Source: Catalinimonas alkaloidigena
GTDB taxonomy: Bacteria > Bacteroidota > Bacteroidia > Cytophagales > Flexibacteraceae
NCBI RefSeq assembly: GCF_900100765.1
Contig: NZ_FNFO01000003.1
Location: forward strand, 124,001 to 188,000
DNA length: 64,000 bases
Direction: 5' to 3'
Of the stretch, positions 1 through 8,592 are shown piece by piece (position 1 is the stretch's first letter; each line of letters begins with the position of its first letter). Under the pieces are notes generated by a model. That model ran no database searches, was not told the origin of the DNA, and was given only the letters and a program-made list of their open reading frames with translations. The position numbers and the translations under genes are program-made.

Positions 1-151
1 GTGGAAGTCACGCGTTTTGTTGCACGTAACTGCAATAAAATGTACTGGAGACGTTCTTCGCGTAACAATGCGTTTTTGTGCGTTTTTATTCCGAAACACA
101 TTGCAAGTATGCAAAATTGTGCAGACTTTTACCTCGTAACGAGATGAAATT

Positions 152-676
152 ATGAAAAGAATTGCCATCGACATGGACGAAGTGATCGCGGATTCGCACG
201 GGTCCCTGTTGCGTATCTACGAGTCTGAGTTCGGCAAGCGCATCCTTCCCGAAGAAGTGCAGGGACGCTCGTGGGAAGAGTTAGTAGGAGAAGATCATGC
301 CGCGCACATTCGTCGTTACCCCAGTCGTGAAGGTTTTTTCAGGGCGCTTGAGCCCATCGCCGACAGCCAGCAGGTCCTGAAGGCGCTGATGGAACACTAC
401 GAAGTTTTCATCGTCTCGGCGGCTACAGAATTTCCGCTCTCCCCGAACGAAAAACTGGCGTGGCTGGCTGAGTACTTTCCTTTTATCAGTTGGCGCAATG
501 TCGTACTCTGTGGTGACAAGAGCATTATTGCCGCGGATTACCTGATCGACGATCACCTCAAAAATCTCCGGACATTCACAGGCACCCCTCTCTTGTTCTC
601 GGCTCCTCATAATTTACGGGTGACCGGCTACGAGCGCCTCCACAGCTGGCAAGACGTCGCAGCACGTTTTCTTTAA
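152..676 (+). CDS. 5'(3')-deoxyribonucleotidase, HAD superfamily (NT5C type)
   Basis: A 174-residue cytoplasmic phosphatase that most likely removes the phosphate from deoxyribonucleoside monophosphates, helping balance dNTP pools. The N-terminus carries the HAD nucleophile motif IDMDEVIADSHG, with Asp7 as nucleophile and Asp9 as the general acid/base. A middle segment VFIVSAATEFP fits motif II (Ser/Thr), and DYLIDDHLKN near residue 130 supplies the Asp pair of motif IV. Length is normal for the NT5C family (about 170-200). The ATG at 152 is the only sensible start because the nucleophile lies seven residues in. It stands alone, with about 480 bases without a gene after it. The family call is firm; the exact nucleotide preference is inferred. 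Confidence 0.9.
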   Translation: MKRIAIDMDEVIADSHGSLLRIYESEFGKRILPEEVQGRSWEELVGEDHAAHIRRYPSREGFFRALEPIADSQQVLKALMEHYEVFIVSAATEFPLSPNEKLAWLAEYFPFISWRNVVLCGDKSIIAADYLIDDHLKNLRTFTGTPLLFSAPHNLRVTGYERLHSWQDVAARFL

Positions 677-1155
677 GCTTTCTACAACAGAGCGGACTGC
701 GCATCCGGCAAGAAAACGTAGCTTGAGTTTACCGGTGCCACACCGATAACTTTTCACACCCTGCCTTCAGAAGGTCATTAGAGAAGGCCGCTTCTGCGAC
801 GCTGATTCGCCTTGTGGAACGACATGTTGCTTCTTCTCTGCCCCCTGAAGCGCAAAAAAGCCTCTATTCTTCCGTATGCCTCACGTCAGGTATTCTACAC
901 CGTGCGCTGGTACAGATTCGCTGCCCTTTCCTCGGTATTGGACAATCCCGCGCGAACCCTTGCCTGATACAGGCCAGATTCATGCTTAATTGACTTTTCG
1001 GCTAGTGCCAAACAGGAAGGTTTCAGGAAAAGAGGCCCAATCATAGTACACTTCTTACATAAGTATTTAAAGCGCTGCCTTCCGCGTTTCTATGGCCTGA
1101 TTCTACTCTACCTTGCATAAGCAGTGCAAAACACCTGCCCCAAAGAGATCTGGTT
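677..1155. other. gene-free interval
   Basis: This 479-base stretch separates the deoxyribonucleotidase from the next forward gene. I see no convincing coding frame, no tRNA-like cloverleaf and no strong hairpin with a T-run. A TACCTTGC sequence close to 1115 resembles a degenerate Bacteroidota -7 element for the following gene, but it lacks a well-spaced TTG upstream, so I do not call a promoter. Confidence 0.5.
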
Positions 1156-1557
1156 ATGAATCAAACTATTACACAGGAGAAATTACGCAAGCTGCTTTCA
1201 CCGGATAATGCTTACCTCTCACTGCTGGCCTGGGAAACCGAGCAGTATTATGAACTAACCAACAAAGCCCTTTACAACGAATTTGTGCCCTTTTCCGGCG
1301 AGTACCCGGAAACCGTACGTCCTGCACCTTTCTGGGCGAAAAAAGCGGGCATGGACTGCATGATCCAGGAATCGTACGTTGCCGAAGAACAGCGCTCGCT
1401 GAAAGTGGCGGCTGCCAAGTGTAAACTGATTCTGATGTTGCGCACTGAGAAGCGCATCTCCGACGACATGCGCAACACCCTGATCAAGATTGTCGAATCC
1501 AACGACAATGCAGGCATGCGCGCCGTAGTCGAAATCATCGAAGCTTTGCGACTTTAA
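1156..1557 (+). CDS. hypothetical protein, 133 residues
   Basis: I do not recognise this protein. It has 133 residues, no signal peptide and no membrane segment, so it is probably cytosolic. The composition is that of a compact helical protein with scattered acidic and basic residues, several Tyr in the first third (ETEQYYELTNKALYNEF) and a predicted C-terminal helix rich in Val, Ile and Glu. Codon use is like that of its neighbours and the frame is intact, which supports a real gene. It ends 10 bases from the convergent malic enzyme stop, so the two genes are not co-transcribed. No function is proposed. Confidence 0.65.
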   Translation: MNQTITQEKLRKLLSPDNAYLSLLAWETEQYYELTNKALYNEFVPFSGEYPETVRPAPFWAKKAGMDCMIQESYVAEEQRSLKVAAAKCKLILMLRTEKRISDDMRNTLIKIVESNDNAGMRAVVEIIEALRL

Positions 1558-1566
1558 GCGTAATCT

Positions 1567-3930
1567 TTATTTATCCTTAAGCGCTGTTTCCGGTTGCCGC
1601 GCCGTTTTGCGGACCTCCCCTTTTCCATTTCCCTCACCCGATAGCGACTTCTGCCGCGCCTGTTCGTACTGCGCGTCAGCTACAGCAATGGCAGCCATGT
1701 TCACGATTTCGCGAACCGAGCTTCCGAGCTGAAGAATGTGGACCGGTTTCTGCATCCCGATCAAAATCGGGCCGATTACATCGGCTCCCCCCATTTCCTG
1801 CAAAAGTTTATAGGCGATATTTCCGGAAGCCAGATCCGGGAAAATCAACGTATTGGCTCCGGTTTCGGCCAGACAACTGAACGGGTAATTTTCCCGCTGC
1901 AGGTCAGTGTTCAGCGCGATGTTTGCCTGCATCTCTCCTTCGATCTGCAGATCGGGATATTTTTCCTGAGCCAACTGCGTGGCAAACGCCATTTTTTCGG
2001 GCACGTAGCCGGGCGCCGAACCAAAGTTAGAATACGAAAGCAGCGCAATTCGTGGCTCCGTATCGAAGAACCGCACCGCATTGGCCGTGAGGCCGATGAT
2101 GTCTACCAACTCTTCGGCCGACGGATTTGCGTTCACGGTGGTATCTGCAAAGAAGTACGCACCACGCGCAGAATTGACGATGTACATACCCGCAACACGG
2201 TTCACGTGCTTCTTAACCCCAATGACCTGCAGGGCCGGACGAATCGTCTTTCGGTAGTCTTTGGTGAGTCCTGAGATTAGGACATCGGCTTCGTTCAGCT
2301 CCAACATGGCCGCTCCAAAGTAGTTGCGGTCGCGCATCAGCTTTACACTTTCGTCGGGCGTTACACCTTTGCGTTTCCGCTTTTCGTACAGCACGGCACC
2401 GTACGTTGTGCAGAGTTCATCTTCTTCCATCGGGTCGATGATGACCGAATCCTCCAGTTCCAGACGGTTTTCCTGGATCAGGTGCGCAATGCGTGTCCGG
2501 TTCCCCAGCAAAATGGGCAGCGCGATGCCTTCGTCGATCAGAATCTGCGCGGCTTTCAGGATTTTATAATTATCGGCTTCGGCGAAGATGACCCGCTTCG
2601 GAGCGCGCTTGGCCCGGCTCACAATCTGGCTGATCAGTTTCTGCGTACTGCCGACCCGCCCAAGCAACTCCTGATCGTAAGCATCCCAATCGGTGATGTT
2701 TCGGCGTGCTACGCCGGTTTCCATCGCGGCTCTGGCCACCGCCGGGGCAACCGTGGTAATCAAGCGTGGGTCCAGTGGCTTGGGAATCAGATAGCCGCGC
2801 CCAAAGCCTAGGGTATTGTCTTCGTAAGCACGGTTTACCTGGTCGGGCACAACTTCTTTTGCCAGTTCGGCCAGGGCCTTTACGGCGGCCAGCTTCATTT
2901 CTTCGTTGATCTCGGTGGCACTGACATCGAGCGCCCCGCGAAAGATGTAGGGAAATCCCAATACGTTATTGACCTGATTCGGATGGTCGGAACGCCCGGT
3001 CGCCATGATCAGATCGGGGCGCGACGACATCGCCAGGTCGTAATTAATCTCCGGCTCGGGATTCGAAAGTGCAAAGACGATCGGATGGGGGGCCATACGC
3101 TGCAGATCCTCCGGCTTCACAATGTTACCGGTCGCCAATCCCAGCAGCATGTCGGCTCCGTCCAACGCTTCCTGCAAATTGTGTACGTCGCGGTCGGTCG
3201 CAAACTGGTAGCGCACGTCGTCGGGCGGAACGGTATCTTTCCGCAATACGCCGTTGATGTCGATCATCACCAGATTCTCGACACGCACGCCCATGTATAC
3301 ATAAAAACGGGTGCAGGCCATGGCCGCGGCCCCCGCCCCCAACACCACCAGTTTGATCTCGTCGATTTTCTTGCCTACCAGTTCCAGAGCGTTCAGCAAA
3401 GCGGCAGACGTGATGATGGCGGTCCCGTGCTGATCGTCGTGCATCACCGGAATGTTCATCTGCTTACGCAGCTGCTGCTCAATGTAAAAACACTCAGGCG
3501 CTTTGATGTCTTCCAGGTTAACGGCCCCGAAGGTGGGCTCCAACAGCTTCACCGTACGGATAAACTCATCCGGATCTTGCGAATCGATTTCAATGTCAAA
3601 TACGTCGATGCCCGCAAATTTCTTGAACAGCACGGCTTTTCCTTCCATAACGGGCTTCGACGCCTGCGCCCCGATGTTGCCCAGCCCCAACACGGCCGTC
3701 CCGTTGGAAATTACCCCCACGAGGTTGCCTTTCGAAGTATAGCGGTAGGCGTCTTCCGGACGCTGCGCGATGGCTTTGCACGGCTCTGCCACACCGGGCG
3801 AATAGGCCAGCGCGAGGTCGTGTTGCGAACTCAGGGCCTTGGTCGGCACAACCTCGATTTTGCCGGGGCGGGGATGCTCGTGGAAAGCAAGAGCGTCTTC
3901 CTTACGTATTTTTCTTTTTGATAGGGCCAT
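1567..3930 (-). CDS. maeB: NADP-dependent malic enzyme with C-terminal phosphotransacetylase-like domain
   Basis: A cytoplasmic enzyme of 787 residues that oxidatively decarboxylates malate to pyruvate and CO2 with reduction of NADP. The first half is the malic enzyme: LALAYSPGVAEPC near the N-terminus, VISNGTAVLGLGNIG around residue 70, and the dinucleotide-binding turn VVLGAGAAAMAC near residue 190. From about residue 445 the sequence (RVIFAEADNYKILKAA) is phosphotransacetylase-like, the standard MaeB fusion, thought to be regulatory rather than catalytic. The frame stays open upstream to 4179, but the extra residues are unlike the family, so I choose the ATG at 3930. A DUF4837 lipoprotein gene ends 59 bases upstream and is probably co-transcribed. 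Confidence 0.93.
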   Translation of the reverse strand: MALSKRKIRKEDALAFHEHPRPGKIEVVPTKALSSQHDLALAYSPGVAEPCKAIAQRPEDAYRYTSKGNLVGVISNGTAVLGLGNIGAQASKPVMEGKAVLFKKFAGIDVFDIEIDSQDPDEFIRTVKLLEPTFGAVNLEDIKAPECFYIEQQLRKQMNIPVMHDDQHGTAIITSAALLNALELVGKKIDEIKLVVLGAGAAAMACTRFYVYMGVRVENLVMIDINGVLRKDTVPPDDVRYQFATDRDVHNLQEALDGADMLLGLATGNIVKPEDLQRMAPHPIVFALSNPEPEINYDLAMSSRPDLIMATGRSDHPNQVNNVLGFPYIFRGALDVSATEINEEMKLAAVKALAELAKEVVPDQVNRAYEDNTLGFGRGYLIPKPLDPRLITTVAPAVARAAMETGVARRNITDWDAYDQELLGRVGSTQKLISQIVSRAKRAPKRVIFAEADNYKILKAAQILIDEGIALPILLGNRTRIAHLIQENRLELEDSVIIDPMEEDELCTTYGAVLYEKRKRKGVTPDESVKLMRDRNYFGAAMLELNEADVLISGLTKDYRKTIRPALQVIGVKKHVNRVAGMYIVNSARGAYFFADTTVNANPSAEELVDIIGLTANAVRFFDTEPRIALLSYSNFGSAPGYVPEKMAFATQLAQEKYPDLQIEGEMQANIALNTDLQRENYPFSCLAETGANTLIFPDLASGNIAYKLLQEMGGADVIGPILIGMQKPVHILQLGSSVREIVNMAAIAVADAQYEQARQKSLSGEGNGKGEVRKTARQPETALKDK

Positions 3931-3989
3931 GGTGGCGGGAAATGGTTGAAACAAAAGTGCGCAATTCTGTCGGATTCCGCAGGACGAAC

Positions 3990-5072
3990 TCAGGCATCGG
4001 GTTGTGACTTCGCCGGCTGGAAGGTTTGCAGCAACGCCTCCATTTCCCGGAGGTATTCCCGTTTGTCCATGTTCGGCGCGTAGATAAATCCTTCGACGTA
4101 GTACAGACGCTGCTGCGCATCGTCCACAAACGTGTAACTCAGAAATACGCCCCCCAGACGGTTGTCGTTCATCTTCCAAAGCCCTCGGCTCTCCACGGCA
4201 TAGCGCCCGTTGAACGTGGTAGTTTCAAAGTCAGGTGGAATGTAGGTCTCCGTGACCATGTACGAGGCCGTATCGTCCGACCCGGTAATGTAGCGCCCCA
4301 ATTGGTCGCGCCACGCCACCACGCTATCGGGACTGAATTGCGACTCGCTGGTATACTCGCGCCAGCCGATCACAATGCTGCGGTCCAGCACCGCCTCCAT
4401 GTTGCGAAGCCAGACGAAATTATCGCGCTCCAACGCCAGTTTGTAGTTCTCGGGCAAGCGAATCACAAAACCATAGTCGTTGCGCAACTGCCGCTCCAGC
4501 GAGCGATTTTCTTTCTTCAATACGTCGTCGCGAATGCTTTTCAGCTCACTGTTGCGAAAGCGGTTCAGGATGCGCTGCGGATTTTCCTGCAACTGGGCCA
4601 ACAAATCGGCAGCGGTAGGCGCAAACAGGTACATGACGGTCTGGCCGCGGGCAAACTTGTTCTCTTCCGTCGCCAGAAAGAACGAACTATCGCTGTCGAC
4701 CCGCTCGCGCACGTCTTTCCCGAAATACGTGCTCATTCGCTGCGACTCGGCACTTTTGTCGTTAAAAACGTGCACAAACACCAAATTGCGGCGTTGCTGC
4801 TGAAAGCGATTCGATAAGTCGTAAGGGCTGATGCGCTGGACATAATAGGCCGCCTCGTCGGTAGGCAGTCCGGGCATGGGCTGTTCGAAAATCGTGCGGA
4901 GTTGTTTCCCCACAGGGCCATTCCACAAGGTGCTGTCCACCACGAACAACACATCGCCGGCCCGCCCCAGGGCCACAGGTTTGGTTAGATCTGAAGAAGA
5001 CTCGTCCGTGCTGCACGCCCCCAATACGGCCAGCAGCACGATCCAAAAAGTGATTATCCCGTGTTTCATCAT
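3990..5072 (-). CDS. DUF4837 family lipoprotein
   Basis: A 360-residue protein with a lipoprotein signal: a hydrophobic segment ending in LAVLGAC, where the Cys at residue 20 would be lipidated, followed by an acidic/serine linker typical of Bacteroidota surface or periplasmic lipoproteins. The rest matches the Bacteroidota-specific DUF4837 family, whose function is unknown. No enzyme motif is visible. The gene begins with two adjacent Met codons (5072 and 5069), and either could start it. It lies directly upstream of maeB on the same strand, and a weak promoter-like pair is seen at 5123-5156. Family assignment is from memory of characteristic sequence and context, not from a search. Confidence 0.75.
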   Translation of the reverse strand: MMKHGIITFWIVLLAVLGACSTDESSSDLTKPVALGRAGDVLFVVDSTLWNGPVGKQLRTIFEQPMPGLPTDEAAYYVQRISPYDLSNRFQQQRRNLVFVHVFNDKSAESQRMSTYFGKDVRERVDSDSSFFLATEENKFARGQTVMYLFAPTAADLLAQLQENPQRILNRFRNSELKSIRDDVLKKENRSLERQLRNDYGFVIRLPENYKLALERDNFVWLRNMEAVLDRSIVIGWREYTSESQFSPDSVVAWRDQLGRYITGSDDTASYMVTETYIPPDFETTTFNGRYAVESRGLWKMNDNRLGGVFLSYTFVDDAQQRLYYVEGFIYAPNMDKREYLREMEALLQTFQPAKSQPDA

Positions 5073-5122
5073 AAAGCAAATTGTTCAATTGCTCAGAACC
5101 ATCCAAGCTTCCATTTTTCGTA

Positions 5123-5156
5123 CGAAGATAGGCCGGTGGGGTGGCGAAATGGCCAA
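5123..5156 (-). promoter_or_regulatory. candidate promoter for the DUF4837-maeB pair
   Basis: On the reverse strand TATCTTCG (7 of 8 to the Bacteroidota -7 consensus TAnnTTTG) is preceded, 23 bases upstream, by TTG within TTTGG. The start codon lies about 50 bases downstream. The spacing is at the long end of the accepted range, so confidence is limited. Confidence 0.3.
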
Positions 5157-5194
5157 AGTTTTTGCATTTCTGCCAGAAGCCGCCACCGGTTGGT

Positions 5195-5203
5195 TATATT
5201 TGC
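5195..5203 (+). promoter_or_regulatory. candidate -7 promoter element for the nusB operon
   Basis: TATATTTGC is a perfect match to the extended Bacteroidota -7 element TAnnTTTGC, 48 bases before the nusB start. No TTG lies at the usual 19-23-base spacing; the nearest is about 30 bases upstream. The -7 match is good and the -33 part is weak. Confidence 0.42.
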
Positions 5204-5251
5204 AGCGACGCGATGTTTGCCAAAGCATCGCGTCTTAGTTCTTCCTGTACT

Positions 5252-6451
5252 ATGCTGAATCGTCATACCCTGCGCATCAAAGTAATGCAAGCACTCTATG
5301 CCTTTCAACAGGCTCGGGTGTCCGATTACCATGCCTCGATCGAACGCATTGACGCCCATTTTGAGCCCGATCCTCTGGCTGCCGATCCGCCCGATCGGGC
5401 GGTGATCCACCGTAAGCGTACGTTTTCGGCCGAGGTGTTCGAAACTACTTACCAAGAGCGCCGCCTCGCGGCCCCTTCGCCCGACCGCGAGGGAGAAATT
5501 ACGCCCGACGTACGCGATGCGGTCATGTCGGCGGTCAACTTTTACCACGAACAGGTAAAACGCGATCGTACGTTTTTACGCAACCAGCTGCTGGCCGACG
5601 CACAACACGTGTACGAAGGCTACCTGCGGGTTTTGCAGTTACTGCTCGAACTGGCCGACCTCGTGGGCCAGGAGCAGCAGGCGTTTGAGCGCCGCCGGCT
5701 GAAGGGCACGCCGCCCACCCCGGGACAACTGCGCCTGCACCGCAATCCGCTGCTTGAGACGCTGCGTTCCAATGAGGAAATCCGCGCGGCCATGATTCGA
5801 CACAATATTAGCTGGGCTAACGATCGTTCTTTTGTCAAAGCGCTCTATCGCGACGTGCTGGCCACCAACGAAAAATACCTCCAATACCAGGCGGCTGAAA
5901 CGGTTTCGGCCGAGGAACACGAAGCCATGGTGCGCCACATCGTAAAAACCGTGATCTTTAAATCGGACATGGCACAGGCGTTTTTCGAAGAATGGGACAT
6001 CAACTGGGCCGAAAACAGCGAAACGACGCGCAGCATGGTGCTGCGGACACTCAAGTCGCTCGCCGCCCCGGCCGAAGAGGGCGTCTCGGCACTGGCCCCG
6101 CTTTCGAGCAATTGGGAAGACGATAGAAGCTTTTTTGTAGCTTTGTACGACACCACGTTGGACCATCGTGAAGCGTTGGAAGCCCTGGTCGCCGGCCGGG
6201 TAGAAAACTGGGATATGGAACGGGTCGCGGCCCTGGACAAAATCATTTTGCAAATGGCCCTGGCCGAGATGATCCACTTTCCGTCGATTCCCGTAAAAGT
6301 CACGATCAACGAATACATTGAAATTTCAAAAAAGTATAGCACCCCCAAGAGCAAACAATTCGTAAATGGATTACTAGACGTGCTGGCGGCCGAACTTACC
6401 GCCAACGGGACTATACGCAAAAGCGGCCGTGGGCTGCTCGATAACCGATAA
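5252..6451 (+). CDS. nusB: transcription antitermination factor NusB (long Bacteroidota form)
   Basis: A 399-residue NusB protein. NusB with S10 (NusE) binds boxA RNA and prevents premature termination, chiefly in rRNA operons. The C-terminal 130 residues carry the recognisable NusB fold, including the stretch DKIILQMALAEMIHFPSIPV and the following NEYIEISKKYSTPKSKQFVN segment that ends classical NusB proteins. The N-terminal region (MLNRHTLRIKVMQALYAF) also fits NusB, while the middle is an insertion of roughly 250 residues typical of Bacteroidota homologues. The open frame extends further upstream, but only the ATG at 5252 gives the conserved N-terminus. It heads a forward operon running to coaE. 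Confidence 0.88.
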   Translation: MLNRHTLRIKVMQALYAFQQARVSDYHASIERIDAHFEPDPLAADPPDRAVIHRKRTFSAEVFETTYQERRLAAPSPDREGEITPDVRDAVMSAVNFYHEQVKRDRTFLRNQLLADAQHVYEGYLRVLQLLLELADLVGQEQQAFERRRLKGTPPTPGQLRLHRNPLLETLRSNEEIRAAMIRHNISWANDRSFVKALYRDVLATNEKYLQYQAAETVSAEEHEAMVRHIVKTVIFKSDMAQAFFEEWDINWAENSETTRSMVLRTLKSLAAPAEEGVSALAPLSSNWEDDRSFFVALYDTTLDHREALEALVAGRVENWDMERVAALDKIILQMALAEMIHFPSIPVKVTINEYIEISKKYSTPKSKQFVNGLLDVLAAELTANGTIRKSGRGLLDNR

Positions 6452-6458
6452 TAACTCT

Positions 6459-6761
6459 ATGAGATACAACGGCATTAAATATTTGCTATTTTTCCTGCTC
6501 GGCTCCTGCGCCGGGATGGCGACTGGTGTGTTGTACGCACCAGACAAAGGACGTAACACCCGCGACCGGCTGACGTTCCGGCTCAGCAAATACCGCGACC
6601 GTCTGGGCGAGCTGATTCAGCAACTGGAAGCCCAGAAGGACATCCCGGTAAACTCGGCTCGTTCGGAAGGGCAGCGGCTCATCGAAGACACACGCGACCG
6701 CGCCGAAGAGCTGCTGAACGACGTAGAAAGCCTTATTGGTCAAATCAAGTCGGGGCGCTAG
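6459..6761 (+). CDS. YtxH-domain small membrane protein
   Basis: A 100-residue protein with one N-terminal membrane segment (YLLFFLLGSCAGMATGVLYA), immediately followed by the APDKGRNTRDRL stretch that marks YtxH-type proteins. The rest is a charged amphipathic helix likely to form a coiled coil. YtxH proteins are often stress-linked in other phyla, but no biochemical role is known here. The frame opens earlier, at 6429, but that would overlap the end of nusB, and the ATG at 6459 gives the normal N-terminus. It lies 7 bases after nusB and is presumably co-transcribed with it. Confidence 0.75.
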   Translation: MRYNGIKYLLFFLLGSCAGMATGVLYAPDKGRNTRDRLTFRLSKYRDRLGELIQQLEAQKDIPVNSARSEGQRLIEDTRDRAEELLNDVESLIGQIKSGR

Positions 6762-6797
6762 TTGCATCCCGTCGCTCATTTTCTGAATAGTTTGGTT

Positions 6798-7295
6798 ATG
6801 CGCAAAGAACTGATTACAGGAGCAACGCTGGCAGTCCTGGTGCTGCTGCTCCCGGCCTGCGAGTCGGGCCAAGCCGACAACTCGAAAGCGACTTCGGCCA
6901 ACGAACTGGTTACCAACTCCAATACGGCCGATGCCTCTTCGGCAGGGGCTACGGCGGTGGCCGCCATCACTTTCGAAGAATCTAGTTACAATTTCGGCAA
7001 GGTGGTGGCTGGCGAAAAAGTGCGCCACATCTACAAATTCGAAAACACCGGCGCAGCACCGCTACTGATCCAAAGCGCGACGGCGTCGTGTGGCTGTACG
7101 GTTCCCACGCCCCCCAAAGACCCGATTCCCCCCGGTGGTACCGGAGAAATCACCGTTGAATTTAACAGCACCGGGCGCGCTGGCGAACAGGTCAACAAAA
7201 CCATCACCGTGCTAGCCAATACTGAACCCAATACCACAAAACTTTCGCTGACCGGCGAGGTCCTTTCCGACGAGCAAGGCCCCATTCGCCAGTAA
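6798..7295 (+). CDS. DUF1573 domain lipoprotein
   Basis: A 165-residue lipoprotein: a hydrophobic signal ends in LLLPAC, with Cys21 as the predicted lipidated residue, then a low-complexity Ser/Thr/Ala linker, then a single immunoglobulin-like DUF1573 domain. That domain shows the hallmark sequence TFEESSYNFGKVVAGEKV followed by FENTGAAPLLI and SASCGCTVPTPP-type residues. DUF1573 proteins are abundant in Bacteroidota and are thought to be cell-envelope proteins; the role is not established. An upstream TTG frame start at 6762 would place extra residues before the signal sequence, so the ATG at 6798 is preferred. It sits between the YtxH gene and yajC in the nusB operon. Confidence 0.85.
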   Translation: MRKELITGATLAVLVLLLPACESGQADNSKATSANELVTNSNTADASSAGATAVAAITFEESSYNFGKVVAGEKVRHIYKFENTGAAPLLIQSATASCGCTVPTPPKDPIPPGGTGEITVEFNSTGRAGEQVNKTITVLANTEPNTTKLSLTGEVLSDEQGPIRQ

Positions 7296-7309
7296 GCATC
7301 TTCTGCTCT

Positions 7310-7618
7310 ATGCATTACTCTGTTCTTCTTCAAGCGGCTCCTTCGAGCAACGGCTTTTTGCAAATTGCCATGTTCGGAGCCATTTTCGTGGTCTTCTATT
7401 TTTTCATGATCCGTCCGCAGCAAAAAAAGCAGAAGGATCAGCGAACGTTTAGCGACTCGCTCAAAAAGGGCGACGAAGTCGTGACGATCGGCGGAATGCA
7501 CGGACGGATTATGGAAGTCGATAAAGATACCGTCACCCTGGAGGTGGACCGCGGTATGAAACTCAGATTCGATAAATCGGCGATTTCGCTGGAATTCAGC
7601 AAGAAAAAGTCGTCATAA
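7310..7618 (+). CDS. yajC: preprotein translocase subunit YajC
   Basis: A 102-residue single-pass inner-membrane protein of the SecDF-YajC complex that assists Sec-dependent export. After a short N-terminal periplasmic part comes the membrane helix (AIFVVFYFFMIRPQQKKQK), ending in the diagnostic FFMIRPQQKK motif. The cytoplasmic YajC domain follows with FSDSLKKGDEVVTIGGMHG. Length and layout are standard. It starts 14 bases after the DUF1573 gene, and the ybbR-like gene begins 5 bases after it. Confidence 0.95.
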   Translation: MHYSVLLQAAPSSNGFLQIAMFGAIFVVFYFFMIRPQQKKQKDQRTFSDSLKKGDEVVTIGGMHGRIMEVDKDTVTLEVDRGMKLRFDKSAISLEFSKKKSS

Positions 7619-7623
7619 CTTGA

Positions 7624-8592
7624 ATGCGCTTTCAGGACATACCGGCTAGGCTGTTTCGGTCGCTTTTCAAAAAGCGGCCTGACGAATGGAAAGTAATCCT
7701 GTTGTGCATGGGGGTAGCGGCTACCATCTGGCTGCTCAACAAGCTGAACCGCGATTACACCACGCGTCTGTCGTATCCCATTGAGATTGATTACGACCAG
7801 AGCGAGGTGATTCCCATCCTGCCCCCTCCCAAAAGTGTAGAAGTAAACGTGACGGGCTACGGCTGGAACCTCCTGCGGCAATCGTCGTGGCTGGGCAAGC
7901 GGCCGCTGCGCTATACACCCTCCAACCTGCCAGCCACCCGTTACATCACCAACGCGCAACTGTACCCGGCCGTGCAGGAACAGTTGCCGGACCTGGAACT
8001 CAACTTCATCGTTCAGGATACCTTGTTCCTGGACTTCGACGCACGCGCCCGCCGCAAGGTGGCAGTGGTGGTAGACAGCCAGAAAATCTCGCTGGAAGAA
8101 GGCTACCGCATCGTGTCGCCCATTCGGATCGAACCCGATTCGGTCACGTTCGTCGGCGCGGCCTCACGCCTGGACGATCTGCCGCCGTTCCTGATGATCT
8201 CGATCCGGGAGAAGGAAATCTCAGAAGATTACGAAGAAGAGATTGAGCTGGACTATCCGCAGGACAACCTCGCGACGCTTCTCACGCCGCAGGTACGGGT
8301 CAGCTTCGAAACAGCGCTCTTCCGCCAGCAATCCATTCAGGTACCGGTGCGCGTGCGGAACGTGCCGTCGCAGCTCAAACAGCCGATTTTGCGCGATACG
8401 ACCGTTCTGGTCAACTACTACATCAACACGGAACGGCCCACGACCCTAACGGTCGACAGTTTCCAGGTAACCGCCAATTTCCGACAGTTGAACGAAGATT
8501 CTACCCTGACCCTTACGCTGTCTCGCACGCCCGCCAATGTCTTCAACGTCACCCTCCGCCCCGTCCGCATTCCCCTCCGCGACTCCCTCTAA
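7624..8592 (+). CDS. YbbR-like domain protein
   Basis: A 322-residue protein with one membrane helix near the N-terminus (WKVILLCMGVAATIWLLNKL, about residues 22-41) and a large extracytoplasmic part containing YbbR-type repeats. In Firmicutes the YbbR protein CdaR modulates the diadenylate cyclase CdaA; whether that holds in Bacteroidota is not known, and no cdaA is present in this window. The order yajC, ybbR-like, coaE is a recurring Bacteroidota arrangement. Its 3' end overlaps the coaE start by 56 bases. Confidence 0.8.
   Translation: MRFQDIPARLFRSLFKKRPDEWKVILLCMGVAATIWLLNKLNRDYTTRLSYPIEIDYDQSEVIPILPPPKSVEVNVTGYGWNLLRQSSWLGKRPLRYTPSNLPATRYITNAQLYPAVQEQLPDLELNFIVQDTLFLDFDARARRKVAVVVDSQKISLEEGYRIVSPIRIEPDSVTFVGAASRLDDLPPFLMISIREKEISEDYEEEIELDYPQDNLATLLTPQVRVSFETALFRQQSIQVPVRVRNVPSQLKQPILRDTTVLVNYYINTERPTTLTVDSFQVTANFRQLNEDSTLTLTLSRTPANVFNVTLRPVRIPLRDSL

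Noticed and set aside
1-151. Promoter-like TTG and ACTTTTA sequences before the deoxyribonucleotidase
   Set aside because: The -7 match is poor and the spacing only fair; other equally good matches occur by chance in AT-rich DNA.
3931-4179. N-terminal extension of the malic enzyme frame
   Set aside because: These 83 codons overlap the DUF4837 gene, have no similarity to malic enzymes, and the family start is the ATG at 3930.
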